This document shows, in pieces, positions 1-5,065 of a stretch of DNA of 5,292 nucleotides. The notes below the pieces were generated by a model. It was not told the origin of the DNA. It worked only from the letters and a program-made list of their open reading frames with translations, and did not search any database. The DNA is taken from positions 1-5,292 of the forward strand of contig CAJGDQ010000078.1 of the NCBI GenBank assembly GCA_904502215.1. Direction: 5' to 3'. The translations under genes and the position numbers were made by a program. The DNA is from Clostridiaceae bacterium. GTDB lineage: Bacteria > Bacillota > Clostridia > Oscillospirales > Acutalibacteraceae. Each line of letters starts with the position of its first letter. Positions within the stretch are counted from its first letter, which is position 1.

Positions 1-329
1 ACAATGGAACAGGTAAAATCACTATCAATGATAGAGATATTGATGATTATTTCGGTCTTGAAACCTTAAAGCTTATCGTTCGTCAGCCTTTAAATTTAAC
101 TGATAGCCTTGATAAGTTTGATATCGTTTGCCGTGTTGCAGGCGGCGGTGTTACCGGTCAAGCCGGTGCTATCCGTCATGGTATTTCAAGAGCTCTTCTT
201 CAGTATGATGCTGAGTTAAGAACAACCCTCAAGAAAGCAGGCCTCTTAACTCGTGACCCTCGTATGAAGGAAAGAAAGAAATACGGTCTCAAAGGCGCAC
301 GTCGTGCACCCCAGTTCTCAAAGAGATAA
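1..329 (+). CDS. rpsI: 30S ribosomal protein S9, C-terminal part (5' end cut by window edge)
   Basis: The reading frame enters at base 3 and runs to a TAA at 327-329, giving the last 108 residues of S9. The usual length is about 130, so roughly 22 N-terminal residues lie outside the window. S9 is a small-subunit protein whose extended basic C-terminal tail reaches the P-site tRNA. Family hallmarks seen are the DYFG segment, the block VRQPL, the glycine-rich stretch VAGGGVTGQAGAIRHGI, LLTRDPRMKERKKYG, and the basic terminus ending in SKR. In most bacteria rpsI follows rplM (L13); that partner would lie just left of this window, which cannot be seen here. A strong hairpin terminator follows 24 bases after the stop, so rpsI is the last gene of its operon. 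Identification is essentially certain from the conserved tail. Confidence 0.97.
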   Translation, partial: NGTGKITINDRDIDDYFGLETLKLIVRQPLNLTDSLDKFDIVCRVAGGGVTGQAGAIRHGISRALLQYDAELRTTLKKAGLLTRDPRMKERKKYGLKGARRAPQFSKR

Positions 330-353
330 TTTCTTATCTTACTATGTATTCAA

Positions 354-384
354 AAACCCCGAAACCATTTTGGTTTCGGGGTTT
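354..384. terminator. Bidirectional intrinsic terminator between rpsI and the PAP2 gene
   Basis: A perfect 13-bp stem is formed by AAACCCCGAAACC (354-366) and GGTTTCGGGGTTT (372-384) around the loop ATTTT. On the plus strand it is followed by a U-rich run (ACTTTTTATTTT), ending rpsI. On the minus strand it starts five bases after the PAP2 stop codon (390-392) and is followed by UUG-rich sequence after the AAA/TTT part of the stem. It therefore plausibly ends both converging transcripts. Confidence 0.9.
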
Positions 385-389
385 ACTTT

Positions 390-1037
390 TTATTTTAAAT
401 TACTAAAAAACTTATAAACCATTACTAGTCCAACACTCAAAAATATACCGCCTATAATATCGCTAATCCAATGCACGCCCGAAATAACTCTTGCTGCCAC
501 CATAAAAATAATAAAGGCATTTATCAAAAGAGAAATCCATTTTTTAAGAGCTTTATTTTTAAAACGGTTATTAAACTGCATTATAGCTGTTGGCATAACT
601 GTTAGCACGAGCATTGTTGTTGATGAGGGGTAAGAGGCTTCTAAAATGCCTTTAATCAGTATGGGGCGATAGTTTATAACAACTTCTTCAAATAATAAAT
701 ATATTGCCATAACAACAATATAATAACCGCCAAGAATTAGGATATTAAAATCAACCTTTAATATGCTTTTTCGCCTTATCCATTGAACAAGACCTAAAAA
801 CCCAAAGCCCAAAACAAAAATAATTGGGACTAATCCTAACCAATCGGTTAAGTTATAAAGCAATAAATTAACACCTGTTAAATTATGAAAAGCATTATTG
901 AGAGTTGCTAGACCAACCGTTGAGTTGTTTGGTCCTATAGCCTTTAAATCTATAATGCTGATAAGAATTGTCCAAAGAATAAATAATGATAAAAATACTG
1001 CGCCAACTAATATATTTTTCCTGTTTCCTTTTTCCAT
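390..1037 (-). CDS. PAP2-family integral membrane phosphatase-like protein (motif variant)
   Basis: A 215-residue membrane protein with about five or six hydrophobic segments (roughly residues 9-29, 67-86, 99-116, 140-154, 167-182 and 194-211). PAP2 enzymes remove phosphate from lipid phosphates such as undecaprenyl pyrophosphate or phosphatidic acid, with the active site facing the outside. Three spaced motifs are recognisable. Motif 1 is INYRP, with R124-P125, but the lysine expected seven positions before the Arg is Glu117. Motif 2 is YPSST (137-140), with Thr140 where the general-acid His normally sits. Motif 3 is R183-x5-H189-x3-D193 and is complete, including the nucleophilic His. The ATG at 1035-1037 is preceded, 8 bases upstream, by a strong AGGAAGG ribosome site. 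The gene is monocistronic, flanked by terminators on both sides. The family call is firm; the substrate is unknown, and altered or absent phosphatase activity is possible. Confidence 0.85.
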   Translation of the reverse strand: MEKGNRKNILVGAVFLSLFILWTILISIIDLKAIGPNNSTVGLATLNNAFHNLTGVNLLLYNLTDWLGLVPIIFVLGFGFLGLVQWIRRKSILKVDFNILILGGYYIVVMAIYLLFEEVVINYRPILIKGILEASYPSSTTMLVLTVMPTAIMQFNNRFKNKALKKWISLLINAFIIFMVAARVISGVHWISDIIGGIFLSVGLVMVYKFFSNLK

Positions 1038-1045
1038 TTTTTAAA

Positions 1046-1082
1046 CCTTCCTTTTTGTGTTTTGGTTTAGTTTAAAGGAAGG
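1046..1082 (-). repeat. Inverted repeat over the PAP2 gene ribosome-binding site
   Basis: CCTTCCTTT (1046-1054) and AAAGGAAGG (1074-1082) form a perfect 9-bp inverted repeat with a 19-base loop. On a minus-strand transcript that starts upstream of the repeat, the arm containing the AGGAAGG Shine-Dalgarno sequence of the PAP2 gene would be paired. By my rough reckoning a 9-bp repeat with a loop this size could arise by chance once or twice in an AT-rich window of this size, so a regulatory role is only suggested by its position. Confidence 0.35.
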
Positions 1083-1097
1083 ATAATGCAAAAACAA
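1069..1097 (-). promoter_or_regulatory. Weak candidate promoter for the PAP2 gene
   Basis: On the minus strand, TTGTTT (1092-1097) and TAAACT (1069-1074) are spaced by 17 bases, matching the sigma-A boxes at three and four of six positions. It is the best pair I found between the regulator's terminator and the PAP2 start. A start near 1062 would give a leader of about 25 bases holding the AGGAAGG site but not the upstream arm of the inverted repeat. The box matches are poor, so this is tentative. Confidence 0.3.
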
Positions 1098-1100
1098 GTA

Positions 1101-1127
1101 AAAAAAAGTAGCGCAAGCGCTACTTTT
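1101..1127 (-). terminator. Intrinsic terminator of the Xre regulator gene
   Basis: An 11-bp perfect stem, AAAAGTAGCGC / GCGCTACTTTT, has only TT between the arms (in practice a 4-base loop). It lies at 1104-1127, four bases past the regulator's stop codon. Reading leftwards it is followed by a run of Ts that continues to 1101 and then ACTTGTTTTTG. It separates the regulator from the PAP2 gene. Confidence 0.88.
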
Positions 1128-1131
1128 CGTG

Positions 1132-1737
1132 TCATCTGTTTTTCAAGAGTAAAAATATCTTAATTATCAGGAAAATAAATAAAAATATTGCGGCATAGGG
1201 CTGCAAGCTTATAATAAATAAAAGAATTAAAACAAGATTTAAAATTAAGGAAATCTTACTTTTATTTAAAACCCAAAAGGTATGCTCATTGGTTTGCAAA
1301 GCAAGGGTTAGTATACCGTAAAGCACTAAAAAACCGACTACGCAAAAATAAATTACTTTTAGGTAGGGTGAAATTGATGTTAGAGATAATAGGGAAACGG
1401 CTTTTATTATATCATCCGTTTTTTGAGCAAAAAAAGGCAAGAAGAGAAGTGATAATGCCGAAATATCCAACAAACCGAATATTAAATCTCTAATATGATT
1501 TTCTCTTTGTTTATTATCTTGCTCGGCTATGTTTAAAAGTTCTTCACCGGATAACAGTTCATCAACCGTTATTGAAAATAGCTTTGCAATAGCTTTAAGG
1601 GATTCAATATTTGGATAGCCTCTGCCTGATTCCCATTTTGATATAGCCGTTCTTGAAACAAAAAGTATTTCAGCTAACTCTTCTTGGGTTAAACCTTTAT
1701 TTTTTCTTAATTCCTGTAATTTTTCATTAAATTCCAT
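1132..1737 (-). CDS. Xre-family HTH regulator with a four-helix membrane C-terminus
   Basis: A 201-residue, two-part protein. Residues 6-61 are a Cro/C1-type helix-turn-helix: LRKNKGLTQEELAEILFVSRTAISKWE fits the Xre consensus, with the recognition helix around residues 28-37 and the usual SGRGYPNIESLKAIAKLFSITVDELL follow-on. A short polar linker (about 65-84) leads to four hydrophobic segments at roughly 85-103, 127-147, 162-178 and 180-198, ending in a basic tail KNR. The protein should therefore be a DNA-binding domain tethered to the cytoplasmic face of the membrane. The target genes and any signal are unknown; such proteins often regulate their own promoter. It is expressed alone, from a good promoter 30 bases upstream to a terminator just past the stop. 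The start ATG at 1735-1737 has a modest GAAAGAG ribosome site. The DNA-binding call is firm; the membrane part matches no function I can name. Confidence 0.9.
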   Translation of the reverse strand: MEFNEKLQELRKNKGLTQEELAEILFVSRTAISKWESGRGYPNIESLKAIAKLFSITVDELLSGEELLNIAEQDNKQRENHIRDLIFGLLDISALSLLFLPFFAQKTDDIIKAVSLLSLTSISPYLKVIYFCVVGFLVLYGILTLALQTNEHTFWVLNKSKISLILNLVLILLFIISLQPYAAIFLFIFLIIKIFLLLKNR

Positions 1738-1766
1738 AATAACACTCTTTCAACTTCTTTAATAAG

Positions 1767-1795
1767 ATTATATCACAGAACTTAAAATATAACAA
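1767..1795 (-). promoter_or_regulatory. Sigma-A-type promoter of the Xre regulator gene
   Basis: On the minus strand, TTGTTA (1790-1795) and a perfect TATAAT (1767-1772) are separated by exactly 17 bases. The -10 box is extended by TG one base upstream (TGATATAAT). A start near 1760 gives a leader of about 22 bases containing the ribosome site. No clear operator dyad is seen around it. Confidence 0.72.
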
Positions 1796-1817
1796 TAAGA
1801 AGTATTTTTTTAAAATT

Positions 1818-1848
1818 AAAACGGACTGTGATTTTCACAGTCCGTTTT
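1818..1848 (-). terminator. Intrinsic terminator of the DUF378 gene (symmetrical)
   Basis: A perfect 14-bp stem, AAAACGGACTGTGA (1818-1831) / TCACAGTCCGTTTT (1835-1848), with a TTT loop, begins three bases past the DUF378 stop codon. Leftwards the tail is TTTTAATTTT. Rightwards it is an even better T run, so it could also block rightward transcription, although no plus-strand gene precedes it. Confidence 0.87.
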
Positions 1849-1851
1849 TTA

Positions 1852-2049
1852 TCAATCGTGAACTCTTTCTCTGAATAAAAGGGAAATGCACCAAATACCT
1901 GCAAGGGCTATTACTGTGTAAACAATTCTGCTGATGATTGCGGTAGGTCCGCCAAATGCCCAAGCAACGAGGTCAAACTCAAAAAGACCAACAAGTCCCC
2001 AGTTGAGAGCGCCGATGATAATGAGAATTAAGCAAATTCTATCAAACAT
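1852..2049 (-). CDS. DUF378 family small membrane protein (YuzA-like)
   Basis: A 65-residue protein with two hydrophobic helices, about residues 5-23 and 40-59, joined by a short loop FEFDLVAWAFGGPTAIISR. The block IIGALNWGLVGLF followed by FDLVAWAFGG and a second helix beginning IVYTVIALAGIW is the DUF378 signature, and the length is typical. The family is widespread in Firmicutes and has no established biochemical role that I know of; it should sit in the cytoplasmic membrane with a short charged tail (RERVHD). The ATG at 2047-2049 is chosen for the AAAGGAG ribosome site at 2060-2066, 10 bases upstream. Terminators on both sides make it a one-gene unit. Its start codon lies inside a 13-bp inverted repeat, described separately. 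Confidence 0.9.
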   Translation of the reverse strand: MFDRICLILIIIGALNWGLVGLFEFDLVAWAFGGPTAIISRIVYTVIALAGIWCISLLFRERVHD

Positions 2050-2098
2050 TTTTATTCAACTCCTTTGTGTGTTAATAGGTTGTTCAAAATGTTTGATA
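2040..2098 (-). repeat. 13-bp perfect inverted repeat enclosing the DUF378 translation start
   Basis: TATCAAACATTTT (2040-2052) and AAAATGTTTGATA (2086-2098) are exact reverse complements with a 33-base loop. In a minus-strand mRNA that includes the upstream arm, the ATG and the next two codons would be paired, while the AAAGGAG ribosome site (2060-2066) would sit in the loop. It may act as an RNA switch or as a DNA operator; the sequence does not decide which. The upstream arm begins only nine bases after the dapB terminator stem. Confidence 0.6.
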
Positions 2099-2100
2099 AT

Positions 2101-2133
2101 ATACAAAAAAACGGCGAAAAATTTCGCCGTTTT
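2101..2133 (-). terminator. Intrinsic terminator of the asd-dapA-dapB operon
   Basis: A 12-bp stem, AAAACGGCGAAA (2108-2119) / TTTCGCCGTTTT (2122-2133), lies seven bases past the dapB stop codon. Reading leftwards it runs into TTTTTTTGTATAT, a classic U-tail. It separates the lysine operon from the DUF378 gene. Confidence 0.9.
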
Positions 2134-2140
2134 AAAAATT

Positions 2141-2893
2141 TTAAAAATTCATTATATCATTCATATCATAAATGCCGTTATCCTTGCCAAAAAGGAACTT
2201 GGCGGCTCTTATGGCACCAACCGCAAATACCTCACGGGAGAATGCTGAGTGAGAAACCGAAACAACCTCATCCTTGCCGGCAAAAATCACTTCATGCTCG
2301 CCAACAATAGTTCCGCCTCTAACCGAATGTATACCAATTTCGTTTTGAGAACGTTTTTGGCGTTTTGAATGACGGTCATACTCGTAATTCATTTTGTTAT
2401 CAAAAACGCTGTTAACGGCATTAGCAAGCATTATGGCAGTGCCTGAAGGTGCATCAAGTTTTTGGTTATGGTGTTTTTCGATAATCTCAACATCAAAACT
2501 ATTTCCTAAAACCGAAGCCGCCTTTTTAGCAAGAGAGCAAATAAGGTTAACTCCAAGGGACATATTAAAGGTGAAGAAAATGGGGATTAGCTTTGAAGCC
2601 TCTTTGATTTTTGAAATTTCTTCATCGCTATAACCTGTTGTTGCTAAAACAACTGGAATTTTTTTAGAAATCGCAAAATCTAATAGGCTATCCAACAAGG
2701 CGGGGTTTGAAAAATCAATTATAATGTCAGCATCATTAGTTATCTCGGAAAAATTCTTAAAAACAGGGAATTTTTGACCGTTATTGAATTTATCAACGCC
2801 TGCAACAACCTGCATTTCATTTTCTTTCTCAATACCATCGGCAACAAAGGCTCCCATTCTTCCGCCTGAGCCTGAAAGTATAACCTTAATCAT
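2141..2893 (-). CDS. dapB: 4-hydroxy-tetrahydrodipicolinate reductase
   Basis: DapB reduces the DapA product to tetrahydrodipicolinate with NAD(P)H, the second committed step toward diaminopimelate and lysine, in the cytoplasm. The 250 residues are normal for the clostridial form. The N-terminal Rossmann fold carries GSGGRMG at 8-14, followed by IDFSNP (59-64) and ATTGYS (84-89), which line the nucleotide site. FTFNMSLGVN (107-116) is the hinge. EKHHNQKLDAPSGTA (139-153) holds the catalytic His141/His142 and Lys145, corresponding to E. coli His159/His160 and Lys163. HSVRGGTIVGEHEV (189-202) and the terminal GIYDMNDIM complete the family pattern. The ATG at 2891-2893 follows the dapA stop by 21 bases, with AGGATGTG as its ribosome site, so it is translated from the same operon mRNA as asd and dapA. 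No key residue is missing. Confidence 0.97.
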   Translation of the reverse strand: MIKVILSGSGGRMGAFVADGIEKENEMQVVAGVDKFNNGQKFPVFKNFSEITNDADIIIDFSNPALLDSLLDFAISKKIPVVLATTGYSDEEISKIKEASKLIPIFFTFNMSLGVNLICSLAKKAASVLGNSFDVEIIEKHHNQKLDAPSGTAIMLANAVNSVFDNKMNYEYDRHSKRQKRSQNEIGIHSVRGGTIVGEHEVIFAGKDEVVSVSHSAFSREVFAVGAIRAAKFLFGKDNGIYDMNDIMNF

Positions 2894-2914
2894 TTTTTCA
2901 CATCCTAAAAAGTT

Positions 2915-3805
2915 TTAAAAATTGAAGCCTGCTTCCAAAAGCTTTGCTTTGAGATTTTCTTTTGTAGCATTATTCATCGGATATAAGGGCAAACGGCAAG
3001 GACCAACCCCATAACCTAAAATATTCATAGCCTCTTTAACGGGGATTGGGTTAACATCGCTGAAAAGGGCGTTAATAAGCCCTGTATACTTAACCTGAAG
3101 CTCGCCGGCTTTCTTGGCATCACCCTTTAAATACAGCTCGCAAATATCGTGGGTCTCTTTTGGCATAATGTTTGATAAAACCGAAATAACTCCAATTCCG
3201 CCAAGGGACATTGTTGGAACAATTTGGTCATCGTTACCTGAGTAAACATCAAGATTATCGCCGCAAAGATATTTAGTTTGAGCAACTGATGATAAATCTC
3301 CGTTTGCTTCTTTGGTTGCAACGATATTCGGGTGTTTAGATAACTCAAAATATGTTTCGGGTTTGATTGCAACACCCGTTCTCGAAGGAACATTATAAAG
3401 AATAATCGGTTTATTAACCCTATCGGCAATATAGTTATAATGAGCAACAAGACCTGCTTGTGAGGTTTTGTTATAATAGGGAGCAACCATTAAGAAGGCA
3501 TCAGCGCCCAAAGCTTCAGCATCGTTGCAAAGCTCAACCGAGTAAACGGTATCATTGCTTCCTGTTCCCGCAATAATCGGAACTCGCTTATTTGCGGTTT
3601 TGGCGGCAATTTCGATAACCTTTAGGTGTTCATCATATCTAAGGGTTGATTTTTCACCTGTTGTTCCGCAAATAACAAGGGCATCAATACTATTTTCGAT
3701 TTGCTCATTAACGAGCTCTTCCAATTTTTTAAAATTTACACTTCCGTCTTGATTCATAGGGGTAACAAGAGCAGTTGCCGCACCTTTGAATATTTGTTGT
3801 TTCAT
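2915..3805 (-). CDS. dapA: 4-hydroxy-tetrahydrodipicolinate synthase
   Basis: DapA condenses pyruvate with aspartate semialdehyde, the entry step of the diaminopimelate/lysine branch. The protein has 296 residues, the usual length of this TIM-barrel family. Visible active-site residues are Thr48-Thr49 in CGTTGE, Tyr111 in APYYNK, Tyr137 in ILYNVPSRTG with Arg142, and the Schiff-base Lys165 in ATKEANGD; these match E. coli Thr44/Thr45, Tyr107, Tyr133, Arg138 and Lys161. The later barrel strands YSGNDDQIVP and GGIGVISVLSN and the tail NPIPVKEAMN are also typical. The ATG at 3803-3805 has AGGAG nine bases upstream. It sits 33 bases after asd and 21 before dapB. Whether it is feedback-inhibited by lysine cannot be told from the sequence by eye. 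No anomaly was seen. Confidence 0.97.
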   Translation of the reverse strand: MKQQIFKGAATALVTPMNQDGSVNFKKLEELVNEQIENSIDALVICGTTGEKSTLRYDEHLKVIEIAAKTANKRVPIIAGTGSNDTVYSVELCNDAEALGADAFLMVAPYYNKTSQAGLVAHYNYIADRVNKPIILYNVPSRTGVAIKPETYFELSKHPNIVATKEANGDLSSVAQTKYLCGDNLDVYSGNDDQIVPTMSLGGIGVISVLSNIMPKETHDICELYLKGDAKKAGELQVKYTGLINALFSDVNPIPVKEAMNILGYGVGPCRLPLYPMNNATKENLKAKLLEAGFNF

Positions 3806-3838
3806 AAAACCACACTCCTAACGGAAAATTTAATTTAA

Positions 3839-4918
3839 TTAGTCAAAATAACCCTTTGCAGCTAAAAGCTCAGCAAGTAAAACTGCACCGCCTGCAGCAC
3901 CACGAAGGGTGTTATGAGAAAGGCAAACGAACTTATAGTCATACTGAGTATCCTCACGGAGACGGCCAACAGATACAGCCATACCGCCCTCTAAATCACG
4001 GCAAAGCTTGGTTTGAGGCATATCATCCTCGGTATAATAATGTAAGAACTGCTTGGGTGCGTGGGGGAGACCGAGAGCTTGAGGCTCGCCTGCAAATTCT
4101 TCCCAAGTTTTAAGAATTTCTTCTTTAGAAGGCTTATTCTTAAAGGTTACAAAAACAGCAGCCATATGGCCATCAGATACGGGAACTCTTAAGCATTGAG
4201 CGGTGAATTTAGGACTATTGGCAGGAACGATTTCGCCATCCTTAACCTCGCCCCAAATTTTAAGAGGCTCTTTTTCGCTCTTTTCTTCCTCGCCGCCGAT
4301 ATAGGGGATAACATTATCGAGCATTTCGGGCCAACGCTCAAAGGTTTTGCCGGCACCTGAAATTGCCTGATATGTAGTAACTAAGCATTTATCAACACCG
4401 AATTTATCAAGGGGATAGAGCGCCGGAACATAGGACTGCAATGAGCAGTTTGATTTAACAGCGATAAAGCCTTTTTTAGTTCCGAGTCTCTTTCTTTGAG
4501 ATTCGATAATATCGCAATGATTTGCATTGATTTCGGGGATAATCATTGGAACATCAGGGGTGAATCTATGAGCGCTGTTGTTAGAAACAACGGGGCACTC
4601 GTGCTTAGCATATTTTTCCTCTAATGCCTTGATTTCATCCTTTTTCATATTAACTGCGCAAAAAACAAAATCAACTGCTTCGCAAATAGCATCGATATCT
4701 TTTTCGGCATCTAAAACGGGCATACCTTTAATGTTTTCGGGGATTTCGGTAGTCATAGCCCAACGAGAGCCAACAGCATCCTCATAAACCTTACCAGCTG
4801 AAGATGCACTTGCAGCGAGTGCGGTAACATTAAACCAAGGATGGTCAGCAAGAAGTAAACAAAAACGCTGACCTACCATACCGGTTGCGCCGATAATACC
4901 AACATTATACTTTTTCAT
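3839..4918 (-). CDS. asd: Aspartate-semialdehyde dehydrogenase, archaeal/fungal-type subfamily
   Basis: Asd reduces aspartyl phosphate to aspartate semialdehyde with NADPH, supplying DapA next door and, elsewhere, threonine and methionine synthesis. With the ATG at 4916-4918 the protein has 359 residues. GIIGATGMVGQRF (7-19) is the dinucleotide loop, followed by SNNSAHR (112-118). KSNCS holds the catalytic Cys158, TYQAISGAGK (182-191) is the substrate loop, and RVPVSDGHMA has the acid-base His251. The C-terminus reads HNTLRGAAGGAVLLAELL. SNCS in place of the usual NPNCST, and the EEEKSEKEPLKIWG stretch (210-223), fit the archaeal/fungal (TIGR00978-like) subfamily that occurs in some Clostridia. 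The reading frame stays open upstream to a TTG at 4967-4969, but the ATG aligns with the family start and has AAAAAGGA ten bases upstream. First gene of asd-dapA-dapB. Confidence 0.95.
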   Translation of the reverse strand: MKKYNVGIIGATGMVGQRFCLLLADHPWFNVTALAASASSAGKVYEDAVGSRWAMTTEIPENIKGMPVLDAEKDIDAICEAVDFVFCAVNMKKDEIKALEEKYAKHECPVVSNNSAHRFTPDVPMIIPEINANHCDIIESQRKRLGTKKGFIAVKSNCSLQSYVPALYPLDKFGVDKCLVTTYQAISGAGKTFERWPEMLDNVIPYIGGEEEKSEKEPLKIWGEVKDGEIVPANSPKFTAQCLRVPVSDGHMAAVFVTFKNKPSKEEILKTWEEFAGEPQALGLPHAPKQFLHYYTEDDMPQTKLCRDLEGGMAVSVGRLREDTQYDYKFVCLSHNTLRGAAGGAVLLAELLAAKGYFD

Positions 4919-4928
4919 TTCAATCAAA

Positions 4929-4936
4929 TCCTTTTT
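4929..4936 (-). promoter_or_regulatory. Ribosome-binding site fixing the asd start
   Basis: AAAAAGGA on the minus strand lies ten bases before the ATG at 4916-4918. The alternative in-frame TTG at 4967-4969 has no comparable site and would add 17 residues before the conserved NAD(P)-binding start MKKYNVGIIGATG, so this site supports the shorter protein. Confidence 0.75.
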
Positions 4937-4946
4937 GAAAAATTGC

Positions 4947-4975
4947 TTGCTATATATCACATTTTGCAATATAAT
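4947..4975 (+). promoter_or_regulatory. Candidate queA promoter A (faces the asd promoter)
   Basis: TTGCTA (4947-4952) and a perfect TATAAT (4970-4975) are spaced by 17 bases. A start near 4982 would give an 84-base leader to queA. It lies inside the asd leader and points at the asd promoter, so polymerases at the two could not bind together. It competes with candidate B as the real queA promoter. Confidence 0.38.
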
Positions 4976-4986
4976 AGATTAAGTTT

Positions 4987-5015
4987 ATTATACCATTGTA
5001 TAAATAGTTAGTCAA
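4987..5015 (-). promoter_or_regulatory. Strong sigma-A promoter of the asd-dapA-dapB operon
   Basis: On the minus strand, TTGACT (5010-5015) and TATAAT (4987-4992) are separated by 17 bases, and the -10 box has the TGG extension (TGGTATAAT). This is the closest match to consensus in the window. A start near 4980 gives a leader of about 62 bases to the asd ATG. That is too short for the lysine riboswitch (about 170 bases) and shows no terminator/antiterminator pair. Confidence 0.8.
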
Positions 5016-5022
5016 ACTATTT
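5002..5022. promoter_or_regulatory. Dyad over the asd -35 box, possible operator
   Basis: AAATAGTT (5002-5009) and AACTATTT (5015-5022) form a perfect 8-bp inverted repeat with a 5-base spacer. Its centre coincides with the asd -35 box and with a possible queA -35 box. The size and spacing suit a dimeric regulator. A repeat of this length can also occur by chance in AT-rich DNA. Confidence 0.4.
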
Positions 5023-5037
5023 TATGCCGAAAATAAT
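5009..5037 (+). promoter_or_regulatory. Candidate queA promoter B (shares -35 region with asd promoter)
   Basis: TAGTCA (5009-5014) and AATAAT (5032-5037) are spaced by 17 bases, four and five of six matches to sigma-A boxes. The -35 box overlaps that of the asd promoter on the opposite strand. A start near 5044 would give a leader of about 22 bases to queA, a more usual length than candidate A provides. Confidence 0.33.
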
Positions 5038-5065
5038 GCAATATTACTGAAAGTTATTGGTGAAA

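Noticed and set aside
1038..1851. PAP2, Xre regulator and DUF378 as one operon or a new defence-type module
   Set aside because: Each gene is followed by its own strong terminator and the regulator has its own promoter; nothing resembles a toxin, nuclease or known defence component.
1934..2310. Two plus-strand open frames antisense to DUF378 and dapB
   Set aside because: They cross two real genes and a terminator, have low-complexity, non-protein-like translations, and lack a promoter or ribosome site.
2394..2633. Plus-strand open frame antisense to dapB
   Set aside because: It is explained by the codon pattern of dapB on the other strand; no family resemblance.
3127..3486. 119-codon open frame on the minus strand inside dapA
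   Set aside because: It is an out-of-frame shadow of dapA, with no domain and no independent ribosome site; the dapA frame carries all catalytic motifs.
3555..3752. Plus-strand open frame antisense to dapA
   Set aside because: Shadow of the dapA coding sequence, with no start signals.
3856..4787. Plus-strand open frames antisense to asd (3856-4113 and 4578-4787)
   Set aside because: Shadows of a fully conserved asd gene; the translations show no recognisable domain.
4919..4969. 17-residue N-terminal extension of asd from a TTG codon
   Set aside because: It lacks a ribosome site, adds residues before the conserved MKKYNVGIIGATG start, and would use almost the whole leader after the predicted transcription start.
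4919..4986. Lysine riboswitch or leader-peptide attenuator upstream of asd
   Set aside because: The predicted leader is about 62 bases with no long helices, no terminator hairpin and no short reading frame rich in Lys codons.
4965..5045. Direct repeat TGCAATAT at 4965-4972 and 5038-5045
   Set aside because: Only 8 bases in very AT-rich DNA; easily due to chance and not symmetrical with respect to the promoters.
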